DNA from: an uncultured Methanobrevibacter sp.
GTDB taxonomy: Archaea > Methanobacteriota > Methanobacteria > Methanobacteriales > Methanobacteriaceae
DNA length: 64,000 nt
Direction of reading: 5' to 3'
NCBI RefSeq assembly: GCF_900314695.1
Contig: NZ_OMWD01000007.1
Location: forward strand, 15,330-79,329
Part shown: positions 17,483 through 26,052 of the stretch, one piece after another
Layout: the number at the start of each line of letters is the position of its first letter
How positions within the stretch are numbered: the first letter of the stretch is position 1
The notes under the pieces: model-generated
What the model was told of the DNA's origin: nothing
The model's database searches: none
Seen by the model: only the letters and a program-made list of their open reading frames with translations
Translations under genes and position numbers: made by a program

Positions 17483-19846
17483 ATGGATAATGGGGGAAGT
17501 TCTACTAATATCGGCAAGTATGTTGATAAGTTCTTTGACATGCTGGTTTTATACGATGATAATCTGGTATTTAAGGACGGTACAAAAAGCAATCATGACT
17601 ATAAAGGCCTTCTAAAAGCAGCAATTGATGTATTTTTAAACCATCAATCCAACTATACTGCTTATGAGGTCTATCAAACTTTTTTCATGATGTATCAAAT
17701 CACTCCTGAAGACAAAAGTGAAATCGATGAAAAAAGCCCTGACGTTTTGATTAGTGAACCCAATTATCTTCTTGATTTGGTAGACATAATGAGAAAGTAT
17801 GAGGAAAATACTGGTGAATTGATAAACTGGCAAAGGGACCATTTCATCCACTCAGTCAATGTTTTCATATTGGGTTTAGCAGTATATGCTCAAAATCAAT
17901 CTTACAGAGCCATATTTCAAAATTATATTCTTAAAAATAAGCATTATAAAAAATATTATCGGATTGATGGCAATTTTTCTCATGAGGAATTCCTATATCG
18001 ATGGGGTGTAGCAGCGCTGTTTCATGATATAGGCTATCCATTTGAAATAATAGGAAAACAGCTGGATAAGTTAATCGAAGATGGGATAAAAAACATTTCC
18101 CATAGCTATGACAATGTCAAGATGGGTCTTGATTTTAGGGATTTCGATGAATTTAATGTAATTGCCAAGCTGGATCCGTTTGATTATGCAGACCAATACC
18201 GTGAAAGATATTCAGATTCTAAAGTTCTAGACTTATTTAAGCCTACAGATATTATGGCTCATAAGCTCAAATTGGACTTTGGATTTGACAATGAAGTATA
18301 TAAAAAGTTAATCAAACATCTCAACGGTTTTCCCAGATTCATGACTGAAAGGGATTTTGTTGACCATGGATTTTTCTCAGCTATCTTGGTTTTGAATTCC
18401 TATGGAAAACTGATACAGAAATATGCAAAAAAGGATAAGGATTTCTTTTTCTATCCTATTGTAGATAGTGCTACTGCAATCCTGCTTCATAATTATTACA
18501 GTAATGCCCTACAAAAGCCACCCTTTAATTTTGGCAAGCTAAGGCCTAAACAGTCTCCAATTTCTTATTTGTTAATTTTATGCGATGAGCTTCAGGAATG
18601 GAACAGACAGCCATATGGCGTTTTGGATGTAAAGGAAAACCATGTAAACGATTTGGATGTTGTCATTGATGATGAATACATGAAGGTTATCTATATTTTA
18701 AATAATGGGCCTATGGGTTTTGGATTTTCCAAAAAGAAGGATGATGTGATTGATAATGTCTTGGAGATTCAGGATATTTTCCTTGGTAAATTATCCATCA
18801 GAACAAAAATTGAATTGGATAATGTTATAAGGGACATTTCCATTGCTGAAATTCAAACTCCCAATATTTTACTAAGAAATGTTGAAAAATTGGCCAGGCA
18901 AATCAATGATGAGTACAATGAGGAATTGAAAGCCAAACTGGATGAAGCCATTAAAAAAGGTGATGAAAAGGAAATTGAAGAATATAAAGAAAAATGTTCA
19001 TATTTATGTGATTTTGAAGATTTAAGTGCCGATTATAAAATTTCCAATATTCGTCAGGCAAAATCAATTCCAAAGAAATTGAGCATGATAGGATGCGAAA
19101 TTGCACACATTGATGATGAAAGGGACGAAATCACCAAATTTGATGAAAAGGAGATTGAGGATTTGGCGATATTTGAGCATGTTGACTGGTGCAGGGAAAG
19201 AAAAGGTACCGGATGGTCTTATGGTGATGTAAAAAATCCTGAAGAGCGCAGAACACCTTATCTTGTCTCATGGGAAAAGCTTCCTGATGATATAAAGGAT
19301 ATGGATCGAAAAGCAACTGAAAATATTCCAAATCTTTTAAATTCAATTGGTCTGAAAGTCGTTAGAAATAAAATCAGATTGCTTACCTTTAAAATGCATC
19401 AGTTTTATGAAACAGGCAGTTTGGATGATAAGTCAGATGGTGAAAAAAGATTTAAGGAATTGCCGAAGCATGTTCAGTATTCCAATTATAAGCAAGCCGA
19501 TTATCTGGTTAAAATTTTAAAGGAAAAAGGATTTGAATTGGTTTCTCTAAATGATTCAAGGGATAAAATTCATAGATTTGATGAAGAGGATATTGAATAT
19601 TTCGCCAAAAGGGAACATGAAGGGTGGTTAAAACTTAAACTTAATTTAGGTTATGCACATCTTCCGATTGACGAATCAGATATTCAAAAAATAGAAGAAG
19701 GTATTCGAGAGTCCCATAATCCAAATCTTGTTTCCTGGAAAGACCTTGATATAAATGTTAAAAAGGCAAATAAGGATACTTTCATCAATCTTCCGAAATT
19801 ATGTGAAGACCCGAATGTAGCTTTAAAAATTGTCAGAAGGCAGTAA
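17483..19846 (+). CDS. HD phosphohydrolase with two RyR domains, copy 2
   Basis: A 787-residue paralogue of the preceding protein with the same order of domains. All HD ligands are kept: QRDHFIHS, FHDIGYP, VDHGFFS, LLHNYY and LCDELQEWNR. RyR 1 (FEHVDWCRERKGTGWSYG) is intact. RyR 2 (REHEGWLKLKLNLGY) has Tyr for the Trp of the GW core and a longer loop, so its binding may differ. A GTG overlaps the previous stop at 17468, but ATG 17483 has GGTGG five bases before it and is preferred. The close spacing implies co-translation. Conservation of the active site in both copies argues for two working enzymes or a heteromer. Confidence 0.8.
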   Translation: MDNGGSSTNIGKYVDKFFDMLVLYDDNLVFKDGTKSNHDYKGLLKAAIDVFLNHQSNYTAYEVYQTFFMMYQITPEDKSEIDEKSPDVLISEPNYLLDLVDIMRKYEENTGELINWQRDHFIHSVNVFILGLAVYAQNQSYRAIFQNYILKNKHYKKYYRIDGNFSHEEFLYRWGVAALFHDIGYPFEIIGKQLDKLIEDGIKNISHSYDNVKMGLDFRDFDEFNVIAKLDPFDYADQYRERYSDSKVLDLFKPTDIMAHKLKLDFGFDNEVYKKLIKHLNGFPRFMTERDFVDHGFFSAILVLNSYGKLIQKYAKKDKDFFFYPIVDSATAILLHNYYSNALQKPPFNFGKLRPKQSPISYLLILCDELQEWNRQPYGVLDVKENHVNDLDVVIDDEYMKVIYILNNGPMGFGFSKKKDDVIDNVLEIQDIFLGKLSIRTKIELDNVIRDISIAEIQTPNILLRNVEKLARQINDEYNEELKAKLDEAIKKGDEKEIEEYKEKCSYLCDFEDLSADYKISNIRQAKSIPKKLSMIGCEIAHIDDERDEITKFDEKEIEDLAIFEHVDWCRERKGTGWSYGDVKNPEERRTPYLVSWEKLPDDIKDMDRKATENIPNLLNSIGLKVVRNKIRLLTFKMHQFYETGSLDDKSDGEKRFKELPKHVQYSNYKQADYLVKILKEKGFELVSLNDSRDKIHRFDEEDIEYFAKREHEGWLKLKLNLGYAHLPIDESDIQKIEEGIRESHNPNLVSWKDLDINVKKANKDTFINLPKLCEDPNVALKIVRRQ

Positions 19847-19911
19847 TTAGTTGGGAAATAATAATTATTTTTCATTATGAAAAATTTTTGTTCTTTTGAT
19901 GCTTTATTACT

Positions 19912-19926
19912 AAACCTTTAAATACT
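19912..19926 (+). promoter_or_regulatory. Promoter of the L40e gene
   Basis: AAACCTTTAAATACT is a BRE/TATA-like element about 110 bases before the L40e start. A long leader or a second start site is possible. Confidence 0.4.
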
Positions 19927-20033
19927 ATTAAGTTAATATAATTTATTAATAGTTATGAAAACGGACATATTGTTTTTTATTTCATAGCATTTTTATTATT
20001 ATTGAATTTTCATGATTATAGGAGGAGTTATTA

Positions 20034-20180
20034 ATGGCAAGATTTGAAGAAGCAGAAAATAGAATGTTTAATGTAAAAATCTGCTTAAAATGTAATGCTC
20101 GTAACCCTGCTGCTGCAACTACTTGCAGAAAATGTGGTTACAAAGGTTTAAGATTCAAAGCTAAAGAACCGAGAGGATAG
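20034..20180 (+). CDS. rpl40e: 50S ribosomal protein L40e
   Basis: A 48-residue basic zinc-ribbon protein: [17 protein letters not shown], then C-x2-C-x10-C-x2-C (CLKC and CRKC), ending [11 protein letters not shown]. This is the archaeal L40e, part of the large ribosomal subunit. GGAGGAG lies eight bases upstream of the ATG. The gene stands alone between the HD-RyR operon and GGGP synthase. Confidence 0.95.
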   Translation: MARFEEAENRMFNVKICLKCNARNPAAATTCRKCGYKGLRFKAKEPRG

Positions 20181-20269
20181 ATTCATTCTCTTTTACTTTT
20201 TTTTTATTATTTTTTTAAAACAATTAATTTAATATATTATTTTTTATAAAACTTATTTTAGGTATTCTT

Positions 20270-21022
20270 ATGAAAGACGTTGAAAATTACATTAGAGATA
20301 TATTAAAAACAAGGAAAATACATTTCACTTTAATTGATCCTGATGAACAGACACCGGAGGAAGCTTTAGAAATTGCTACAGCTGCAATAGAAGGTGGTAC
20401 TGATGGAATTATGATTGGAGGGTCTACTGTTAATGGTGATGACGTCGACAATACCTGTAAGATATTGTCTGAAAACATTGCAGTTCCAATTATTATTTTC
20501 CCGGGCAATACCAGTAGTGTAAGTAAATACGCAGATGCAATATTCTATATGAGTTATGTAAACTCAACCAATCCTTACTGGATTAATGGTGCTCAGGCAT
20601 TAGCAGCACCTGCCGTTAAAGCATCAGGAATGGAAATATTGTCCATGGCATATATGGTCGCAGAACCTGGTGGAACCGTTGGATGGGTCGGGGATGCAAA
20701 ATTGGTACCTAGAAATAAGCCAAAAATACCTGCAGTCTATGCAATGTCTGCAGAGATGTTTGGAATGAAATTCTTTTATATTGAAGCTGGATCAGGTGCA
20801 TCAGAACCAATTCCTCCTGAAATGGTTGCATACACTAAAAAAGCCACTGAAAACATGATTGTGGTTGTTGGTGGTGGAATTCGTGATGCCAAAGCAGCAT
20901 ATACTGCAGCTAAAGCTGGCGGAGACATCATTGTAACAGGTACTGTTGTAGAAGATACAGATAATGTTTTAGCTAAAATTCAAGAATTAACTGGGGCTAT
21001 CAAAAAAGCTTCAATGGAGTAG
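20270..21022 (+). CDS. Geranylgeranylglyceryl phosphate synthase
   Basis: A 250-residue TIM-barrel prenyltransferase that joins geranylgeranyl diphosphate to sn-glycerol-1-phosphate, the first committed step of archaeal membrane lipids. Diagnostic stretches are FTLIDPDEQTPEEA near the start, GTDGIMIGGS, PIIIFPGN, YIEAGSGASEPIP and the phosphate loops VVGGGIRDA and IIVTGTVVED. Length is normal for group II enzymes. The gene has its own leader after L40e and precedes nurA-herA. Confidence 0.93.
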   Translation: MKDVENYIRDILKTRKIHFTLIDPDEQTPEEALEIATAAIEGGTDGIMIGGSTVNGDDVDNTCKILSENIAVPIIIFPGNTSSVSKYADAIFYMSYVNSTNPYWINGAQALAAPAVKASGMEILSMAYMVAEPGGTVGWVGDAKLVPRNKPKIPAVYAMSAEMFGMKFFYIEAGSGASEPIPPEMVAYTKKATENMIVVVGGGIRDAKAAYTAAKAGGDIIVTGTVVEDTDNVLAKIQELTGAIKKASME

Positions 21023-21076
21023 TTTTCAGCTGCTCTTACCATACTTTTTTATTTATTTATTAACATAAGATATATT

Positions 21077-22144
21077 ATGTTAAATTCACTATATGAAAAA
21101 GCCATCGCTAAAAGAGGATTTATACAAGATATTGAGTCAGACAATAATTTGGATGCTCAACTTGAAGTAAACTGGTTTTCAAGAGAATTCAGTGAGAGTT
21201 CTGATGATTTTTCCATCGCTGCGGGAGATGGGAGCTTCAACAAAAAGAAGTTTTTAAAAAGCAACTTCTGTGCTGTAGGTGCCGAATCCATAATTTACGA
21301 TGGTGAAATAAAAAAAATCGATGATGCTGATATTTTGGAAGTAAATCATATCTCTTTTTTGGATGAGCTTTTAAGCAGTTATATGTCAATATTGGAACTT
21401 AAATGTGCGTCTAGGGCTATCAAGGAATATGATGTAGATTATTACTTATTCGATGGATCCATTTTAGGAGATTTGGAAAATGCATATCCAAGAGGTGCTG
21501 AACTTCCATCCAAAATCAGAGATAACTTGGATGAAACCATTTTGAATGAATTTAAGAGAAGATTGGAAATAACACCATTTGGATTCGTATTTCCTCAAAT
21601 TAAAGAAAGAATATTGGCTGATGTAAGTGTAAATGAGGAATTTGAGCAAAAGGAAGATTTTGACCTTCATTTGTCTTCAATCGAGAAAATAATATTGTTA
21701 AAAGAAATTTTGGAAAACAAGAAAAAAATCATTTCAATATCCAAAACATCTTCAGACAATGATTTGTTTGGATGGAACATTCCGGACATTTCAATTTTAG
21801 ATAATTTGACAGATAAAAAGCAGGGAATATCAAGAATTGAGTATAGGCGAGTCTATAAGAATGCATCTTTCCAGTATTTCAATGATTTTTTCAAACAATT
21901 GAAATTTACGGTATTTTATGTAAGGCTTCAGGACAATAAAAATGTATTGAAAGTTGAATTGCCTTACAAAGCATCGATAAGTGAAGTTGTAGATGTTGTA
22001 GAGAAGATAAATGTATTGTCAGTTCAAGGTTATCCTTATTTGCTGAGTAAGGCACATAATGATGTAGTCATTACTGACAGGAATATTAAAGAATTATTAA
22101 AACTTGCTAAAATTTATGAAACAACAAACAGGGAAATGTTATAG
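21077..22144 (+). CDS. nurA: NurA 5'-3' nuclease
   Basis: A 355-residue NurA-domain protein. IAAGDGSFNKKKF near residue 50 and YYLFDGSILGD near 125 contain the metal-binding aspartates of the family's RNase H-like fold, and the late VITDRNIK is also typical. NurA works with the HerA translocase to resect DNA ends together with Mre11-Rad50. It ends nine bases before herA. In this window the HerA-NurA and Mre11-Rad50 pairs are separated by a HEPN gene pair. Confidence 0.88.
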   Translation: MLNSLYEKAIAKRGFIQDIESDNNLDAQLEVNWFSREFSESSDDFSIAAGDGSFNKKKFLKSNFCAVGAESIIYDGEIKKIDDADILEVNHISFLDELLSSYMSILELKCASRAIKEYDVDYYLFDGSILGDLENAYPRGAELPSKIRDNLDETILNEFKRRLEITPFGFVFPQIKERILADVSVNEEFEQKEDFDLHLSSIEKIILLKEILENKKKIISISKTSSDNDLFGWNIPDISILDNLTDKKQGISRIEYRRVYKNASFQYFNDFFKQLKFTVFYVRLQDNKNVLKVELPYKASISEVVDVVEKINVLSVQGYPYLLSKAHNDVVITDRNIKELLKLAKIYETTNREML

Positions 22145-22153
22145 GTGGTTTAG

Positions 22154-23653
22154 ATGGTAGTTGGAATTTGTGTTGGCGAAACATCACTTTCAGAAGTTAC
22201 TTTCATTTCAGATAAGATGCCGAAAGTTGGAGAATATGTGACTATTGAATACGATGGAAAAAAAGTATTGGGAATGATTGAAAATCTAATTAGAGGTAAT
22301 GATGCTTTAAATGTTGATATCAACGATTTCAAAGCCATTCGAAAGATTTCACAAATAGGTGCTGAGGATAACTATATTCGAGGTAAAGTAAAGATTCTTG
22401 GAGATGTCAATGATAATCTGAAATTGCCGAGAACCCCTGTGCTTCCTGGAACTGAAATAAAGCTGGCTGACAGGGATACTTTAAATGAAATATTCAAGGT
22501 TAACAATCCCATTAAATTAGGATGTCTTGTAAATCAGAGTGATGTGGACGTTAATGTTGAAGCAAACCCAATTTTGTCAAGACACCTTGCAATTTTAGCA
22601 ATGACTGGAGCTGGAAAATCAAATACTGTATCTGTTTTAATAAATGAAATGTTAAGTTATTTTGTTCCGGTATTCGTATTTGATATGCATGGTGAGTATG
22701 TTGGAGCCAATTTCCCAAATGGTGAAGTTAATGTTATTAAACCTAAAATAAATCCTGTTTACATGTCTTTTCATGAGATAAAAAGATTGGTTAACATTCC
22801 GAGTAATGGTTATATTCAGGAAAGACATTTCAGAAGAGCATTTAAGACAGCTAAGGAAATGGTTCGCAGTGGAACAGCACATACAAATAACTTTTTACAA
22901 ATTATTTATGATATTCTATTAAGCGATTCTCAAGAAGAGGGCTCAGACAAGCAAATTGTTGATGTAATGAATAAGATTGACGATTCGATGGATAAGTATG
23001 CCAATATCTTTGACAATAACATTGGAAATATATTGACAAACATTAAAATAGGTCATGTTAATGTTTTGGACTTAAGCCAGTCTGACGAATCAATTGCAAA
23101 TGTATTGGTAAGTCATATTATGAGAAATGCTTTGCAAATGAGAAAAAATGCAGTTCATGGAAAAGATGAAAGAGCATTGGATTTTCCAGTATTTTTCATA
23201 TTGGAGGAGGCACATATATTGGCTCCTAATAAACGTGATTCAGATTCAAAACGTTGGATTCAAAGGGTTGCTAGAGAAGGACGTAAATTCGGATTGGGAT
23301 TATGTTTGGTAAGTCAGTCTCCAAAAACAGTTGACCATGATGCATTGTCCCAAATGAATAATATGATTATTTTGAGGCTTGTTGAACCTGAAGACCAAAG
23401 GCATGTTCAGTCTGCAAGTGAAAGTTTATCACAGGATTTGGTTAATCAGCTTCCATCCTTAAATGTTGGTGAAGCTGTTGTTTTAGGTTTGATGAGCAAA
23501 GTACCAACTCTTGTCAAAATTGATGAATTTAAAGGTCGTCTTCATGGGGATGACATGGATATTGTTTCCTATTTTGCTGATATCAGGCAGAAAGAACAAG
23601 AAGAAATTGAAGAGTTGGAAAAAGAAAGCATGGAAATGGGTTATAATTATTAA
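22154..23653 (+). CDS. herA: HerA hexameric DNA translocase
   Basis: A 499-residue HerA/FtsK-type ATPase. An N-terminal beta-barrel HAS domain (1-110) is followed by Walker A MTGAGKSNT with GAGKS at 152-156, FDMHGEY, Walker B FFILEEAHILAP near 350, and an arginine-finger region WIQRVAREGRKFGLG. It pumps DNA for NurA during end resection. GGTGGTTTAG precedes the ATG. A T-rich terminator-like stretch follows the stop. Confidence 0.93.
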   Translation: MVVGICVGETSLSEVTFISDKMPKVGEYVTIEYDGKKVLGMIENLIRGNDALNVDINDFKAIRKISQIGAEDNYIRGKVKILGDVNDNLKLPRTPVLPGTEIKLADRDTLNEIFKVNNPIKLGCLVNQSDVDVNVEANPILSRHLAILAMTGAGKSNTVSVLINEMLSYFVPVFVFDMHGEYVGANFPNGEVNVIKPKINPVYMSFHEIKRLVNIPSNGYIQERHFRRAFKTAKEMVRSGTAHTNNFLQIIYDILLSDSQEEGSDKQIVDVMNKIDDSMDKYANIFDNNIGNILTNIKIGHVNVLDLSQSDESIANVLVSHIMRNALQMRKNAVHGKDERALDFPVFFILEEAHILAPNKRDSDSKRWIQRVAREGRKFGLGLCLVSQSPKTVDHDALSQMNNMIILRLVEPEDQRHVQSASESLSQDLVNQLPSLNVGEAVVLGLMSKVPTLVKIDEFKGRLHGDDMDIVSYFADIRQKEQEEIEELEKESMEMGYNY

Positions 23654-23787
23654 TCCTATTTCTTTTTTTTAATTTTAATATTAATTTTTCCTTATAATAT
23701 TGTATGGACTTATTTAGAAACTTATTTATATTAAATTGCTTATATAATTACTTAAAATTAAATATTGGAATTTATTATTTGTTTAAA

Positions 23788-23825
23788 AGCAATTTTACAT
23801 ATTAATAGCAATTTTTCAATATTAA
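23788..23825 (+). repeat. Direct repeat before the HEPN gene
   Basis: AGCAATTTTACATATTAA (23788-23805) and AGCAATTTTTCAATATTAA (23807-23825) are near-identical tandem copies ending 19 bases before ATG 23845. Such a site next to a toxin-like gene could serve autoregulation; that is inference. Confidence 0.5.
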
Positions 23826-23844
23826 ATCAATAATGGGTACAATC

Positions 23845-24240
23845 ATGTTTCAATGGAAAGATTTCAAAACGGTCGGCGATGAATTGATGGCTAATTCGCA
23901 GGGAGCATATATAAGATGTGCTACAAGCAGATATTATTATTCTATTTTCGGTTCAACAAGAGAATATTTAATCGATATTATGAATAAACATCAATTTTGT
24001 AACGGAAAAGATATTCATAAAAGAGTATCTGACGAGTTAATTAAGTCTAATGATCCAAATGAGGTAAATTTGGCTGAATGTTTAAAATTTTTAAGGGAAG
24101 TTAGAAACCGTGCTGATTATGATAGATTAAATGAATGTAATACTTTTTTTAAAAATAATTCTGATAAGTTTGTTGATACAACAAATGATGCATTTAATTC
24201 ATTAAATGTGTTAATGAATAATCCGCCATATAATTTTTGA
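23845..24240 (+). CDS. HEPN-domain protein (UPF0332-like)
   Basis: A 131-residue all-helical protein. The pattern ATSRYYYSIFGSTREYL near residue 25, a helix with KDIHKRVSDEL, and FLREVRNRADYD near 90 is that of HEPN proteins of the UPF0332 kind, with the R-x-x-A-D-Y motif. The R-x4-6-H RNase motif of active HEPN toxins is not evident after this motif. It may bind nucleotides or RNA and act with the following gene. An ATG at 23833 is possible but lacks homology. The pair is inserted between herA and mre11. A direct repeat lies just upstream. Confidence 0.7.
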   Translation: MFQWKDFKTVGDELMANSQGAYIRCATSRYYYSIFGSTREYLIDIMNKHQFCNGKDIHKRVSDELIKSNDPNEVNLAECLKFLREVRNRADYDRLNECNTFFKNNSDKFVDTTNDAFNSLNVLMNNPPYNF

Positions 24241-24249
24241 GGTGTTATT

Positions 24250-24642
24250 GTGGATGATTTGGATTTCGTTAAAAAATTAGAAAGTAATGCGGAGTTATTC
24301 AACAGAGAATATGATAAATTGGGAGAATTTTATAATGTTCGTCATTATGAAAAAATTCATGATTACTTTGTTAAACATAAGGGCCTTATTGTATTATTAA
24401 ATAAACTTAAATCTAGGTTATCTGAAGATTTTCCTACTGGTAAATTTGATTTAGTGCATTATACTGATTATGAATATTCAGATTGGTCTTATATTTTGTT
24501 ATATATTAAAGTTGATGATTATACATTTAATAATGGGGTTATGGAAGATATAAAAAAGATTACTTTTGATTTTATTCCATTAAGACGTAAATTAGGTGTA
24601 ATGTCTGATTTGTCTTTAAGGCCTGCATTATATGATTGCTAA
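24250..24642 (+). CDS. Partner protein of the HEPN gene, unknown family
   Basis: A 130-residue protein: a helical first half rich in Lys, Glu and Tyr (to about 60), then an alpha/beta part with strands around FDLVHYTDYEYSDWSYILLYIKV. I do not recognise a family; no nucleotidyltransferase motif (GSxxRG, DxD) is seen, so it is not a MNT partner. GTG is the start, with GAGGTG five bases upstream. The stop of the HEPN gene lies nine bases before, so they are co-translated. A toxin-antitoxin-like or complex-forming pair is likely. Confidence 0.6.
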   Translation: MDDLDFVKKLESNAELFNREYDKLGEFYNVRHYEKIHDYFVKHKGLIVLLNKLKSRLSEDFPTGKFDLVHYTDYEYSDWSYILLYIKVDDYTFNNGVMEDIKKITFDFIPLRRKLGVMSDLSLRPALYDC

Positions 24643-24816
24643 TCAAATTTAAGTCATTTATTTTCATTTTCTTTTTAAATTTTAAATTCATTTTACTTTT
24701 CAACTGCTCTCTTTCCAAACTATTAAATATACTATATGATAAAATATTATTCAATTAAATACTTTGATTTAAGTGTTTAAATTGGTTATATACAATTGAC
24801 AAAAAAAGGTAATATA

Positions 24817-26052
24817 ATGAAATTTGCACATTTAGCAGACACTCATTTAGGTTATCGTCAATTTGGTTTAATTGAACGTGAAAAAGACTTTTATGAAGTG
24901 TTTGAAAAGGTTATAGATAAAATAATTGAAGAAAAAGTGGATTTTGTAATCCATAGTGGTGATCTATTTGAAACCGCAAGACCGTCCCCTATTGCACTTT
25001 TAACCTTCCAGAAAGGATTGCTTAAATTAAAAGGTGCTGGAATTCCTATGTATGCAATAGCAGGTAATCATGATATTGTAATGCGTAATGATTCAATCCC
25101 GCCTCAAGTAATCTTTAAAAAGTTGGGTTTAAAAGTAATCAGTCCTATTAATACTACTTATATGCATGGTGATATTTTTATAGCGGGCTTACCATTTTAT
25201 CCGTCTTCTCAAGTTAAGAATTTAAAGTCTAAATTAGCTGATTTATCTAAAAAGGCTGCAAAACATGAAAAATCAATTCTTGTATTGCACCAAGGCATTG
25301 ATAAATACTTTGGACAAAATTATGAACTTGAAATCGGAGATTTGCCTGATAATTTTAATTATTATGCTTTGGGACACATTCACAATTATATCAATGATAA
25401 TTTTGGAAATGGAAAATTGGTCTATCCGGGTTCTAGCGAAATATGGAAAACTAATGAATTAAAGGACTATAAGGAAAACGGAAAAGGTTTTGTTATAGTT
25501 GACTTTGATGGTCCAAAACCTCTTGTCAAAAGGGTTAAAGTTGATATTTCCCGTACATTCATTGAAAGGTCACTTGATTACAATGAACTTGAAAGTGGAA
25601 TTGCCGGTTTAAAAGAAACAATTGTCGGCTTTGATAAAAAACCGATTTTAGATTTGAAAATTAACAATGTCGAATCAGATACCAACAGAGTTTATGAACT
25701 GATTAAGGAAGAGCTTGGTGATTTGTCTTTAATGATAAGACCTACATTCAGCATGCTTGGTGAAGATGACATTGATGTTATAATCAATCAAAAGGATTCT
25801 TTAGGTCCTTTGGAAATTCTAAAAGAGCAATTGGATGCTTATGGTGATGAATCTGTTACCCGATTGGGACTTGACGTTTATACTTTCCTATCAAAGGATA
25901 AGATTGATGAAGCTGATGAAATATTAAATCACTTCTTCGATGATTATTATCATAAAGACGAAGATGAAGAAACTGAAACTGAAGAAGAGGGAGAAGCAGA
26001 ATCAGCTGATGAAAAGGATATTCAAGTTACATTTAAGGAGGTTCTAGAATGA
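24817..26052 (+). CDS. mre11: DNA double-strand break repair nuclease Mre11
   Basis: A 411-residue Mre11: phosphodiesterase motifs FAHLADTHLGYRQF at the start, VIHSGDLFE near 50, YAIAGNHD near 88, VLHQGID and LGHIHNY for the metal site. The C-terminal part is strongly acidic (DEDEETETEEEGEAE). The nuclease works with Rad50 on broken ends. The frame is open to 24796 (TTG), but ATG 24817 with AAAGGTAAT before it fits. It overlaps rad50 by four bases (ATGA). Confidence 0.93.
   Translation: MKFAHLADTHLGYRQFGLIEREKDFYEVFEKVIDKIIEEKVDFVIHSGDLFETARPSPIALLTFQKGLLKLKGAGIPMYAIAGNHDIVMRNDSIPPQVIFKKLGLKVISPINTTYMHGDIFIAGLPFYPSSQVKNLKSKLADLSKKAAKHEKSILVLHQGIDKYFGQNYELEIGDLPDNFNYYALGHIHNYINDNFGNGKLVYPGSSEIWKTNELKDYKENGKGFVIVDFDGPKPLVKRVKVDISRTFIERSLDYNELESGIAGLKETIVGFDKKPILDLKINNVESDTNRVYELIKEELGDLSLMIRPTFSMLGEDDIDVIINQKDSLGPLEILKEQLDAYGDESVTRLGLDVYTFLSKDKIDEADEILNHFFDDYYHKDEDEETETEEEGEAESADEKDIQVTFKEVLE

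Noticed and set aside
23845..24240. HEPN protein as an active RNase toxin
   Set aside because: The R-x4-6-H motif is not evident, so RNase activity is not claimed.
24250..24642. Partner of HEPN as a minimal nucleotidyltransferase antitoxin
   Set aside because: No GSxxRG or D-x-D motif is present.
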